A stretch of DNA of 7,174 nucleotides from contig PAUV01000046.1 of the NCBI GenBank assembly GCA_002712845.1, forward strand, positions 15,130-22,303, read 5' to 3'. A program made the position numbers and the translations under genes. Position 1 is the stretch's first letter. Each line of letters begins with the position of its first letter. Shown piece by piece: positions 1 through 6,663 of the stretch. The DNA comes from Rhodopirellula sp. (lineage in GTDB: Bacteria > Planctomycetota > Planctomycetia > Pirellulales > Pirellulaceae). The notes beneath the pieces are model-generated. The model made no database searches. It saw only the letters and a list, made by a program, of their open reading frames with translations, and was not told the origin of the DNA.

Positions 1-1526
1 AACTCTATTTTGATCATCGGGAAGCCGTAGGGAAGATTCCCTCGCATCGGCTTTTGGCAATGTTGAGAGGCGAAGCCGAAGGTTTGCTACGCGTTGGAAT
101 TGCAATGGATGATGGGCGAGCTGTTTCTCACATGAAATCACAATTCATTCACGATAGGCAGTTTGAGTTTTACCGTGATTTGGTAGGGGCGATTGGTGAT
201 TGTTATGAGCGTTTGCTTCAACCCGCCACGCAGTCCTCTGTGCTGCAGAATCTGAAGGAGCAAGCTGATACGGATGCGATCGAGGTGTTTGGGAAAAATC
301 TGCATGAACTGCTGATGGCATCACCCGCAGGTCCTCGTGTCACTTTGGGCATTGATCCGGGTTTTCGAACGGGTTGTAAACTGGCTGTTGTCGATGAGAC
401 CGGCAAGTTTTTGGCGACCAGTACCATTTATCCGACCCCACCCAGAAACGATTCTGATGCAGCGGCAAAACGTGTGATGGAAATCATCAACCAATACAAC
501 GTTGAACTGATTGCAATTGGAAACGGCACCGCTTCAAGAGAAACGGATGTTTTCGTCGGCAGCCTGCTGAAGGAACACGGGTTGAAGTTGACGAAGGTGA
601 TGGTCAGCGAAGCTGGTGCGTCGATTTATTCTGCCAGCGAGATCGCGATCAAGGAGTTTCCCGATCTTGATGTGACGGTTCGCGGCGCGATCAGTATCGC
701 CCGTCGATTGCAGGATCCGCTGGCAGAACTCGTGAAAACTGACCCCAAATCAATTGGCGTGGGACAGTATCAACACGACGTGAACCAGACACGACTTCGT
801 AAGTGTCTGGATCGCACCGTTGAGTCATGCGTGAACGCTGTTGGTGTAGATCTGAACATGGCGAGCATTTCGTTGCTCTCTCATGTGGCGGGCATTGGCC
901 CGAAATTGGCACAAAATATAGTAGCTTTCAGGGACCAAAACGGTCGATTCGAAAACCGCAAAGAACTGCTGGATGTTGCAAAACTTGGCAGGAAGGCGTT
1001 TGAACAGGCTGCTGGCTTTCTTCGCATTCGCGGCGGAGAAGAATCTCTTGATAACTCTGCGGTTCATCCCGAGAGTTATAGCTTGGTGGGGCACATGGCG
1101 AGGAAGCTAGGTACAGATCCAAAGAGGTTGGTGGGTGATACTGGCCTGAGCCACAAGTTGAACCCCTCTGAATATGTAGATGATCGTTTTGGGTTGCCCA
1201 CTGTGATCGACATCATATCTGAGTTGGAAAAACCCGGACGCGACCCACGTCGTGAATTTAAGGTGGTGCAGTTTGATGATGCAATTAATAGCATCGGTGA
1301 TCTGAAGGCAGGTTTAGTGATGGAAGGCGTCATCACGAACGTTACGCATTTTGGAGCGTTTGTTGACATTGGCGTTCATCAGGATGCCTTGATTCACATT
1401 TCGCAGCTTTCGGACTCATTTGTGAAGGATCCGAACGACATTGTTGCCGTTGGTGATCTTGTTAAGGTCAAGGTGCTAGAGGTCGATGCTGGACGCAAAC
1501 GCATCTCGGTAACTCGGAAGTTCTAA
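1..1526 (+). CDS. tex: Tex, S1-domain nucleic-acid-binding transcription accessory protein (5' partial)
   Basis: The reading frame is open from the left edge (first complete codon at 3) and ends at TAA 1524-1526, giving 507 residues. The TTG at 54 is internal, because the codons before it continue the conserved Tex sequence (IPSHRLLAMLRGEAEG). Tex proteins are usually about 750-800 residues, so roughly the first third lies outside the window. Visible domains are a YqgF/RNase H-like fold from about base 336 (GIDPGFRTGCKLAVVD) to about 713; a helix-hairpin-helix region at about 855-1075 (SHVAGIGPKLAQNIV, then LLDVAKLGRKAFEQAAGFLRI); and a C-terminal S1 RNA-binding domain from about 1302 (GVITNVTHFGAFVDIGVH, DALIHISQLSD). 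The protein stops right at the end of the S1 domain, without the basic tail many homologues carry. Family knowledge: Tex is a cytoplasmic protein that binds nucleic acid and associates with transcription; its precise role is poorly defined. The family call is very secure. Confidence 0.96.
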   Translation, partial: LYFDHREAVGKIPSHRLLAMLRGEAEGLLRVGIAMDDGRAVSHMKSQFIHDRQFEFYRDLVGAIGDCYERLLQPATQSSVLQNLKEQADTDAIEVFGKNLHELLMASPAGPRVTLGIDPGFRTGCKLAVVDETGKFLATSTIYPTPPRNDSDAAAKRVMEIINQYNVELIAIGNGTASRETDVFVGSLLKEHGLKLTKVMVSEAGASIYSASEIAIKEFPDLDVTVRGAISIARRLQDPLAELVKTDPKSIGVGQYQHDVNQTRLRKCLDRTVESCVNAVGVDLNMASISLLSHVAGIGPKLAQNIVAFRDQNGRFENRKELLDVAKLGRKAFEQAAGFLRIRGGEESLDNSAVHPESYSLVGHMARKLGTDPKRLVGDTGLSHKLNPSEYVDDRFGLPTVIDIISELEKPGRDPRREFKVVQFDDAINSIGDLKAGLVMEGVITNVTHFGAFVDIGVHQDALIHISQLSDSFVKDPNDIVAVGDLVKVKVLEVDAGRKRISVTRKF

Positions 1527-1649
1527 GAGGGGTATTGGCATCCTTCAACCTGTCAAGTCGAAGTGGAATTGCATGAGATGGGTGTGGCTGGATGCAAAAT
1601 TTTGGAAGCAGAAATTTCTAGGGCTTGAAAATCCTTCTCGCACGATGGT

Positions 1650-3191
1650 TTAAATCCACAACTCACGATCGAGGCTGCGATAGCCAATTGCTTCGGCGAG
1701 ATCCTGTTCTCGAATCTGTTCACATCCTGCGACATCAGTAATGGTTCTTGCCACCCGAAGAATTTTGTCGTGGGCCCTTGCGGAAAGACCTAGTTCCTCG
1801 ACGCAGTGCCGAAGCATTTGTGTGCACTTGCGATCAATTGGGCAATGAGTACGCACTTGTCGGCTTGTCATCTGTGCGTTGTAGCGTGTCGAAGTGTCTT
1901 GAAATCTTTTGGACTGCAGGTCACGCGCATTGATTACATCCGATCGCATTGTTTTGCTTGTTGTTCCCCGCGTGACGCGATCGGACAGTTCATCAAAGGG
2001 AACGGCAGGTACATCAAGATGTATATCAATCCGATCCAGCAAAGGTCCAGAGATTTTTGACATGTACTTCTCCACTTGAGGCGGAGTGCAATTGCAACTG
2101 CGTCGAGGGTCGCTTCGATAGCCGCAGGGACAAGGATTTGCCGCAGCGATAAGCATGAAATCTGCGGGAAAGGTGGTGGATTGCAGGGCGCGGGAAATCG
2201 TTACCGTTCCATCCTCTAACGGCTGTCGCATGACTTCCAAAGTTTTGCGGTTGAACTCAGGAAGTTCGTCAAGGAAGAGGACACCGTTGTGGGACTTGCT
2301 TATTTCTCCGGGAGCAGGCTGACTGCCGCCTCCAACCAATCCAGCATCGCTGATGGTATGGTGTGGGCATCGGAAGGGACGCCGTGCCATGAGTGGTTGG
2401 TCGGCGGGCAGTTGACCGAGCACACTGTAAATACGTGTGGTTTCAATTGATTCTCCCGCTGATAACGGCGGAAGGATTGTGGGCATTCTTTGTGCGAGCA
2501 TGGTCTTGCCGCTGCCGGGCGGCCCAATCATTGCCAAGTTGTGACGGCCTGCAGCCGCAATCGTCAAAGCTCTTTTCGCTGATTCTTGCCCGCGAACGTC
2601 TGCAAAGTCCAAGTCATACAGGCTGAACTTGGCGAAAAGTCGTTCGAGCTCGCAGGGCACGGCACTGACCTCTAATTCACCGGCGAAGAAAGCAATCGCC
2701 TGTGATAGGCTGTGTACTGGTATGACCTGCAAACTTTCCACGACAGCAGCTTCACTTGCATTTGCAAAGGGTACAACTAATCCTCGAATCGCTCCATTCT
2801 TTGCTGCCTCAATTGCGATTGATAATGCACCCTTGATCGGCCGTGCTGTTCCCTCCAACGCCAGTTCGCCCACAACGGCGTACTCATCGAGTCGTTCCGT
2901 AGATAGTTGTCCACTGCCGGCTAGCACACCCAAAGCAACCGGTAAATCAAATGATGACGCTTGTTTGGGAAGATCACCGGGGGCTAAGTTGATCACAACT
3001 CGGTCCTGCGGCCTAACAAATCCACTGTTAACAATCGCTCGCTCGACGCGGTGCGTGCTTTCTTTCACGGCAGTGTCTGGCAGTCCAACCAAAATGGTTT
3101 TTGGCATGGCGGCCGGTGAGATATCGACTTCGACATCAACTGGCAATGCCTCGATGCCGGATAGCGTGAACGTCTTCAAGCGTGCCAGCAT
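1650..3191 (-). CDS. comM: ComM/YifB family Mg-chelatase-like AAA+ ATPase
   Basis: The 513-residue protein has the full YifB/ComM layout and the usual family length. The N-terminal ChlI-like domain covers about residues 20-165 (VEVDISPAAMPKTILVGLPD, then INLAPGDLPKQ). The AAA+ core has Walker A GPPGSGKT at 223-230, the family signature RPFRCPHHTISDAGLVGGG at 271-289, Walker B VLFLDE at 304-309, ANPCPCG at 351-357 with two more cysteines at 366 and 368, and LLDRIDIH at 384-391. The C-terminal Mg_chelatase_C region contains LSARAHDKILRVARTITD at 469-486. All catalytic motifs look intact. In Vibrio and Acinetobacter, ComM is a hexameric helicase that drives branch migration when transformed DNA is integrated; many carriers are not known to be transformable, so a general recombination role is equally possible here. 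ATG 3191-3189 begins at the family's standard N-terminus (MLARLKTFTLSGIEA) but has only a weak G-rich upstream stretch. It converges on tex with a 123-bp gap. It could be read from the antiporter gene 280 bp upstream or from its own promoter. Confidence 0.95.
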   Translation of the reverse strand: MLARLKTFTLSGIEALPVDVEVDISPAAMPKTILVGLPDTAVKESTHRVERAIVNSGFVRPQDRVVINLAPGDLPKQASSFDLPVALGVLAGSGQLSTERLDEYAVVGELALEGTARPIKGALSIAIEAAKNGAIRGLVVPFANASEAAVVESLQVIPVHSLSQAIAFFAGELEVSAVPCELERLFAKFSLYDLDFADVRGQESAKRALTIAAAGRHNLAMIGPPGSGKTMLAQRMPTILPPLSAGESIETTRIYSVLGQLPADQPLMARRPFRCPHHTISDAGLVGGGSQPAPGEISKSHNGVLFLDELPEFNRKTLEVMRQPLEDGTVTISRALQSTTFPADFMLIAAANPCPCGYRSDPRRSCNCTPPQVEKYMSKISGPLLDRIDIHLDVPAVPFDELSDRVTRGTTSKTMRSDVINARDLQSKRFQDTSTRYNAQMTSRQVRTHCPIDRKCTQMLRHCVEELGLSARAHDKILRVARTITDVAGCEQIREQDLAEAIGYRSLDRELWI

Positions 3192-3268
3192 GATGCCCCA
3201 ATCATGTAAGCGTAGAAGTAGTTACTGCTCAGAGGGTCGCATCGTTGGGGCTACTTAGCAAGGACTGA

Positions 3269-3287
3269 ATTTCCAATCTCTGGAAAT
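3269..3287. repeat. inverted repeat upstream of comM
   Basis: There are perfect 7-base arms, ATTTCCA at 3269-3275 and TGGAAAT at 3281-3287, with a 5-base spacer. It lies 78-96 bp before the comM start codon. No T-run follows on either strand, so it is not a classical terminator. Its size and symmetry would fit a dimeric regulator's operator, but arms of this length arise by chance in a window this size, so the functional reading is weak. Confidence 0.3.
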
Positions 3288-3426
3288 GAGCAGAAGAAGT
3301 TGGCAAACATAATGAAGGCAAATGTCCGTTTGGTGGCCAAAGCAAGCCGATCAGATGAGATGCCTTGCAATGCTCTCAAAAAGGCCTCTATCTGCAGCGC
3401 AAGTAATGTGGCTTGCTATCATGGTT

Positions 3427-3446
3427 CATGCCCTAGCCGGGTCATG
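3427..3446 (-). other. possible hairpin just after the antiporter stop codon
   Basis: On the minus strand, CATG-A-CCC pairs with GGGCATG around a 5-base loop, giving a 7-bp stem with one bulged A. It begins 26 nt beyond the antiporter stop codon, where a 3' end structure would be expected. No U-tract follows it, so it is not a standard intrinsic terminator. It may stabilise the mRNA 3' end or may be fortuitous. Confidence 0.25.
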
Positions 3447-3471
3447 TGCAGAGAAGAAGAGTAAGTCTGAG

Positions 3472-5163
3472 TCAGGTTGGTTTTCGTTTGCGTCTTTGTG
3501 TGATCAGCGCGTGCATGACATCACTGCGACGCACGACGCCTAATAATTCATGGGGCTCACTGCGGGTGACCACGGGAATGCAGTCATCGGTTTCTGCCTG
3601 AAATAACTCGAAGGCACGAGTTGCGGGTTCGTCAGGAAAAAGCAAAGCAGTGGTTTCACTGACGAGGTCTTCAGCACGGACCAAGTTTGATGCATTATGG
3701 TCAAACATTACATCACTTAACAGTGGATATCGAATGACACCCACGACAGTCGATCGGTCGTCGATGACTGGATACGTGTTGTCATGACTGTGCTCGATGT
3801 GCCCGATCACATCGTCAAAATTGTCAGATTGGTGAATGCCTTTTGTTTTGCGAATTAACTTGCTGACGCTGACCTTGGATTCAAGTGACGTTGCCGCACT
3901 CGTACCTCTGACAGCATCTCGAAAGCGGTCAATCACCGCCCGAACTTGTTCCAAAGGTGTCCGCGAGGTGTGATGGATAGCTTGAGCCAAGGGTACCTCA
4001 CCGGTTCGCAACACTGATTGTCGAATGAACAGCGGACCAATGATCTCGAACAGTACAACCGAGCCCAGGATGATGGCCTGGATTTCAGCTCCCATTTCCT
4101 TATCCCTTTGCATGGCAATGGTTGCCAATGCAATCGCGGCACCGGCCTGTGCAAAAAGACAGCTGCCAAGCCAGTTTCGAATTTCCATGGGTTGCTTGGT
4201 AAGTCGTGCCGTGACATAGACACCAATCCATTTGCCGCTAATTCTAAAAATGATGTATACCAAGCCCAAGGTTCCTGCAGCTAGGAACGCATTGATATCG
4301 AGTTCGGTTCCATGAGCCGCAAAGAAAAGTACAGCTAATAGGCCCGATAAGTGGTCAAGTTCGTCAACGATTTTGGATTTATAGTCAGATGTATTAGCGA
4401 CAGTCACTCCCATGATCAGAAATGTAATCATGTAGGGAATGTGAAAGGATTCGCAGATGCCAAGCAGGAACGTTTCTGCCGCAACCAGCATCACAATCCA
4501 ACGTTTCATGTTCAGAAAACCACAGCCGTAGCTGACGAGGAGCCCACCCGCAATTCCGAGGCCTGCAGAACCAGCGATGTTGAGAATCAGACTTCCGAAT
4601 TGCTCTCCTATCGACATCTCAAGTTTATTCTCGATTAGCGATATGGCGAGGAAGGCAAATTCAAACATCACGATGCAGGCAAAGTTATTCATTGCAACCA
4701 GAAACCCGGTGCTTTCCGTGACTGGACCTTCTGAGCGGAACTCTTTGAGCACCAGAATGGTGGTGGCTGGCGCAGTCGCGACTGCAAGGCAACCCAGTAA
4801 CAGAGCTTGGTTGCCTGTGCAGCCAAACATGAGCAAACCAAGGCTCACAAAAATGAATGTGAAAAAGATTTCACCTAACGAAAGTGGCAGACAGCGTTTT
4901 GCAAGTTTCCGTACTTTTGTGAAAGTGAATTCACAGCCAAGGTTGAAGAGCACCAGAGCCATTGCCAATTTCAGTAGCGGATCAAAAAGTTCAATGTGGC
5001 CTTCAGGGATCCAATCAAGAATGCTGGGACCTACCAGTAGGCCTACCAATAGATAGGCCGTGACCTTGGGAAGGTGCAAAAGGTCAGCGAAAACTCCGGC
5101 CGCTAAACATGCGGCGAGCAGCAGCCCAAGCGTACTTAAAATGTCAAGATGAAAAACTGGCAT
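3472..5163 (-). CDS. CPA2-type cation:proton antiporter with C-terminal CBS domain pair
   Basis: This 563-residue inner-membrane protein has about 12 hydrophobic segments over residues 7-380, followed by a soluble tail. The Na+/H+ exchanger fold (Kef/NapA type) is shown by PKVTAYLLVGLLVGPSIL at 32-49, ATAPATTILVLKEFRSEGPVT at 129-149, ITFLIMGVTVAN at 246-257, AVLFFAAHGTELDI at 277-290 and LGSCLFAQAGAAIALA at 332-347. The tail carries two CBS repeats, about 430-490 and 495-555 (ending LGVVRRSDVMHAL); CBS pairs commonly bind adenine nucleotides and regulate. I see no TrkA-N/RCK domain, which Kef proteins normally have there. The transmembrane site that usually reads DD, ND or QD reads N159-N160 here (see findings). 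Likely role: exchange of K+ or Na+ for H+, in pH or ion homeostasis, with the CBS pair as sensor; the ion cannot be predicted. ATG at 5163-5161 gives a normal N-terminus just before the first membrane segment; there is no evident Shine-Dalgarno. The PP2C gene diverges from it upstream. Confidence 0.9.
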   Translation of the reverse strand: MPVFHLDILSTLGLLLAACLAAGVFADLLHLPKVTAYLLVGLLVGPSILDWIPEGHIELFDPLLKLAMALVLFNLGCEFTFTKVRKLAKRCLPLSLGEIFFTFIFVSLGLLMFGCTGNQALLLGCLAVATAPATTILVLKEFRSEGPVTESTGFLVAMNNFACIVMFEFAFLAISLIENKLEMSIGEQFGSLILNIAGSAGLGIAGGLLVSYGCGFLNMKRWIVMLVAAETFLLGICESFHIPYMITFLIMGVTVANTSDYKSKIVDELDHLSGLLAVLFFAAHGTELDINAFLAAGTLGLVYIIFRISGKWIGVYVTARLTKQPMEIRNWLGSCLFAQAGAAIALATIAMQRDKEMGAEIQAIILGSVVLFEIIGPLFIRQSVLRTGEVPLAQAIHHTSRTPLEQVRAVIDRFRDAVRGTSAATSLESKVSVSKLIRKTKGIHQSDNFDDVIGHIEHSHDNTYPVIDDRSTVVGVIRYPLLSDVMFDHNASNLVRAEDLVSETTALLFPDEPATRAFELFQAETDDCIPVVTRSEPHELLGVVRRSDVMHALITQRRKRKPT

Positions 5164-5208
5164 GCGTAAACGTGGGTGGCAGCTGGTGTTGATGAATGTC
5201 AGTCGGTC

Positions 5209-5250
5209 GAGCTTGGGTGCGTCTGGACGCTGACTTTGGGTGTCAAGCTC
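5209..5250 (-). promoter_or_regulatory. nested stem-loop in the presumed antiporter mRNA leader
   Basis: An outer 7-bp stem (GAGCTTG 5209-5215 with CAAGCTC 5244-5250) encloses an inner 5-bp stem (GCGTC 5219-5223 with GACGC 5226-5230, 2-base loop). The structure ends about 45 nt upstream of the antiporter start codon, a position compatible with a 5' UTR element or with regulator binding sites. I do not recognise a known riboswitch class. The TTGACA-like hexamer overlaps the distal arm, so the segment could instead be promoter DNA. Confidence 0.3.
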
Positions 5251-5507
5251 TAGCGAGTTTGAGAGGGGAATGCACCAGCGGCGGAAAATGCTTGTAGGCA
5301 GCCGCGTTGCCTTGTCATTGCAACATTATTGTCAGGATAGCGTCAGCAGCCCATGGCAATTTGGTGATCTCAGCCTGCCATGCCCGGATTTGCTTGTGGG
5401 AATCAGTGATCTGAGTCATGGAGTCCGCCAGGTTGGCCCAGAGGTTGAAATTTTTACCGGAATAAAGGTGATGACGGGTTGAGTTAAACGTCGGGGCGGG
5501 GTCACGT

Positions 5508-5534
5508 AAAAAAGGGTGTCAGATTGACACACCC
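5508..5534 (-). terminator. intrinsic terminator-like hairpin reading leftward
   Basis: Read on the minus strand, arms GGGTGTGTCA and TGACACCC pair around a 3-base loop (ATC), giving 8 bp with one bulged T. The stem is followed directly by six Ts (plus-strand A-run 5508-5513). This is the form of a Rho-independent terminator. No leftward gene ends here: upstream in that direction is the 5' end of the rightward PP2C gene. It could stop antisense transcription before it reaches the antiporter and comM, or end a short antisense RNA. The core GTGTCA-GAT-TGACAC is also a perfect palindrome that could be an operator for the PP2C promoter. Confidence 0.5.
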
Positions 5535-5553
5535 ATCCAAACTTATCCGGACT

Positions 5554-5562
5554 TGATATGAT
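5554..5562 (+). promoter_or_regulatory. candidate extended -10 promoter for the PP2C gene
   Basis: The sequence TGATATGAT fits the extended -10 form (TG, one base, then TATGAT, one mismatch to TATAAT). No -35 hexamer sits at 16-18 bp. TTGACA at 5524-5529 is a perfect -35 match but lies 27 bp from the -10, too far for a standard sigma-70 pair. Initiation about 7 bases downstream would place the start near 5569, leaving a leader of about 70 nt to ATG 5639, or about 13 nt to the alternative TTG 5582. Confidence 0.35.
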
Positions 5563-5638
5563 TCCGAAGTGTTAGGGAACCTTGTTTAGCGTCAGCAATG
5601 ATGGCAGGCAGAAGTCGGTGAATCTTACGGATGACGAT

Positions 5639-6538
5639 ATGGGGAACAGCAAGCAGATACCGTCGTTAACTTTTGGGCTTAGTGACTGTGGCCGCGTTCG
5701 AGAAGCCAACCAGGATCAGTTTCTGATCGCAGAGCTAGTCAAGTCCATGCTGGTATCAGCAACAACACTTGAGTTGGGCGAACGAGTCTTTGGGCGTGTC
5801 CAAGGCGAAATTCTTCTCGTTGCTGATGGCATGGGGGGACATGCTGCCGGGGAACAGGCTAGTCAACTTGCGATCAGTCATCTGGTACACAGGTTACTCA
5901 ACAGTGTTCACTGGTTTTTTCATGGAGATGATGGAAACGAAGATGATTTCGTTGCGAATCTGCAGGATTTGATGCAGGATGCGAATGCGAAAATCCTTCG
6001 TGAATCTGCCAGAAATTCGAAGGTGAGAGGCATGGGAACGACGTTGACGATGGCCCATCGCATCGGAAGGCGAATGTTCGTGGTTCACGCAGGAGATAGC
6101 CGGTGCTATTTGTATCGCAACGGTGCCGTCGAGCAGTTAACCACCGATCATACCTTGGCAAGACAGATGGTTGAAAAAGGTGGAATGCGGCCAGAGGATG
6201 AGTCGACGAGTCGTTGGAGCAACGTGTTGTGGAATGTGCTCGGCGGCAACTCGAATGACGAAGTGGTCGCCGAAGCGCGGAGAGTGGATCTGGAAGAAGG
6301 TGATCTGATTGTCCTGTGCAGCGATGGCCTGCATCGGTATGCTGATGCCGGAACACTGGCAGAGGTGCTGTCTGTGACGGAGGATCCAGAGTCCGCCTGC
6401 CGGACTCTCGTTGATTTTGCAAATGCATCGGGAGGGCAGGACAACGTAACCGTGGTTGTCGCTAAGCCAGACTTGGGTGTCACTACGGAACGCAGTTTCC
6501 TGCCTGAGGCCGAGCCAAAACTGGCGTCCAACAGGTGA
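5639..6538 (+). CDS. PP2C-family serine/threonine protein phosphatase
   Basis: This 299-residue cytoplasmic, metal-dependent phosphatase removes phosphate from Ser/Thr of proteins. All hallmark motifs are present (numbering from ATG 5639): DCGRVREANQD at 16-26, VADGMGGHAAGE at 61-72, MGTTLT at 132-137, HAGDSR at 150-155, TTDHTL at 168-173, CSDGL at 227-231 and GGQDNVT at 265-271. The metal-ligand aspartates (26, 63, 229, 268) are intact, so it should be active. NQD replaces the commoner NED. A spacer of about 20 residues follows the first motif (KSMLVSATTLELGERVFG region), a trait I associate with planctomycete-type PP2Cs. There is no membrane segment or extra domain. Start choice: ATG 5639 has GGA seven bases upstream and gives a typical short N-terminus. 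GTG 5618 and TTG 5582 (behind AGGGAAC, 318 residues) are in frame and possible. No kinase, FHA or secretion gene adjoins it, so its target is unknown. Confidence 0.93.
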   Translation: MGNSKQIPSLTFGLSDCGRVREANQDQFLIAELVKSMLVSATTLELGERVFGRVQGEILLVADGMGGHAAGEQASQLAISHLVHRLLNSVHWFFHGDDGNEDDFVANLQDLMQDANAKILRESARNSKVRGMGTTLTMAHRIGRRMFVVHAGDSRCYLYRNGAVEQLTTDHTLARQMVEKGGMRPEDESTSRWSNVLWNVLGGNSNDEVVAEARRVDLEEGDLIVLCSDGLHRYADAGTLAEVLSVTEDPESACRTLVDFANASGGQDNVTVVVAKPDLGVTTERSFLPEAEPKLASNR

Positions 6539-6632
6539 TCAGTGGTGTAGCTCAGACAAATTTGCCACAACGCTAAACTGTCAACATTTCTCGAAAAGCA
6601 CCAATGCTGGGTATGCCGCTTCATGGTAAATG

Positions 6633-6650
6633 TTCGGGGACTGTCCCGAA
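6633..6650. repeat. GC-rich inverted repeat after the PP2C gene
   Basis: Arms TTCGGG (6633-6638) and CCCGAA (6645-6650) are perfect and separated by six bases; with a one-base bulge the pairing can extend inward through GAC/GTC. It sits about 95 bp after the PP2C stop codon. No T-run follows on either strand, so an intrinsic terminator is not supported. It may be a 3' mRNA structure, a copy of a dispersed palindromic repeat, or a regulator site for the downstream transporter gene. Confidence 0.4.
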
Positions 6651-6663
6651 TGGGCTCGGAAGA

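Larger units (their letters stand above)
3192..3471. other. intergenic region between antiporter 3' end and comM 5' end
   Basis: These 280 bp separate two genes transcribed leftward. I see no credible gene here. The rightward frame starting at 3322 runs into the antiporter gene antisense and encodes nothing recognisable. Two small inverted repeats are listed separately. No clear -35/-10 pair for comM was found on the minus strand, which does not exclude a promoter in a lineage with poorly conserved promoter sequences. Confidence 0.5.
5164..5581. other. divergent intergenic region between antiporter and PP2C genes
   Basis: This 418-bp region must hold the 5' control sequences of both the leftward antiporter and the rightward phosphatase. 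I find no convincing gene. A rightward frame from 5240 (or ATG 5270, after GAGGGGA) to 5482 encodes 70-80 residues without recognisable motifs. The region contains a nested inverted repeat in the presumed antiporter leader (5209-5250), a second inverted repeat (CATGGCA 5352-5358 with TGCCATG 5376-5382, 17-base loop), a hairpin with a T-run reading leftward (5508-5534) and a candidate extended -10 element (5554-5562). A TTGACA-like hexamer on the minus strand (5246-5241) has no matching -10 at usual spacing. Confidence 0.55.

Noticed and set aside
1538..1595. GCATCC (1538-1543) and GGATGC (1590-1595) as a terminator between the convergent tex and comM genes.
   Set aside because: The stem is 6 bp with a 46-base loop, and AAAATTTT follows rather than a clean T-run. 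The gap also has the 10-base palindrome AGAAATTTCT (1610-1619), again without a stem-plus-U-tract form. No intrinsic terminator can be supported.
2629..3258. Rightward 209-codon open frame antisense to comM.
   Set aside because: It lies almost entirely opposite the highly conserved comM gene, and its translation is Ser/Ala/Thr-rich, as expected of a shadow frame.
3322..3543. Rightward 73-codon open frame between comM and the antiporter.
   Set aside because: It overlaps the antiporter's 3' end antisense, lacks a ribosome-binding site and has no recognisable sequence. It is best explained as a chance frame.
5241..5246. Minus-strand TTGACA as the -35 of an antiporter promoter.
   Set aside because: No -10-like hexamer lies 16-18 bp downstream; the bases there are GC-rich (GACGCA).
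5238..5521. GGGTGTCA occurring at 5238, 5514 and 6474 as a possible repeated regulatory motif.
   Set aside because: An 8-base word recurring three times in 7 kb is not compelling. One copy is inside the PP2C coding region, and flanking bases do not agree beyond the core.
6547..6575. TAGCTCAG resembling the D-arm of a tRNA gene.
   Set aside because: No GG-AGAGC follows, and there is no acceptor stem, anticodon arm or nearby T-arm (GTTCAA appears only about 220 bases later).
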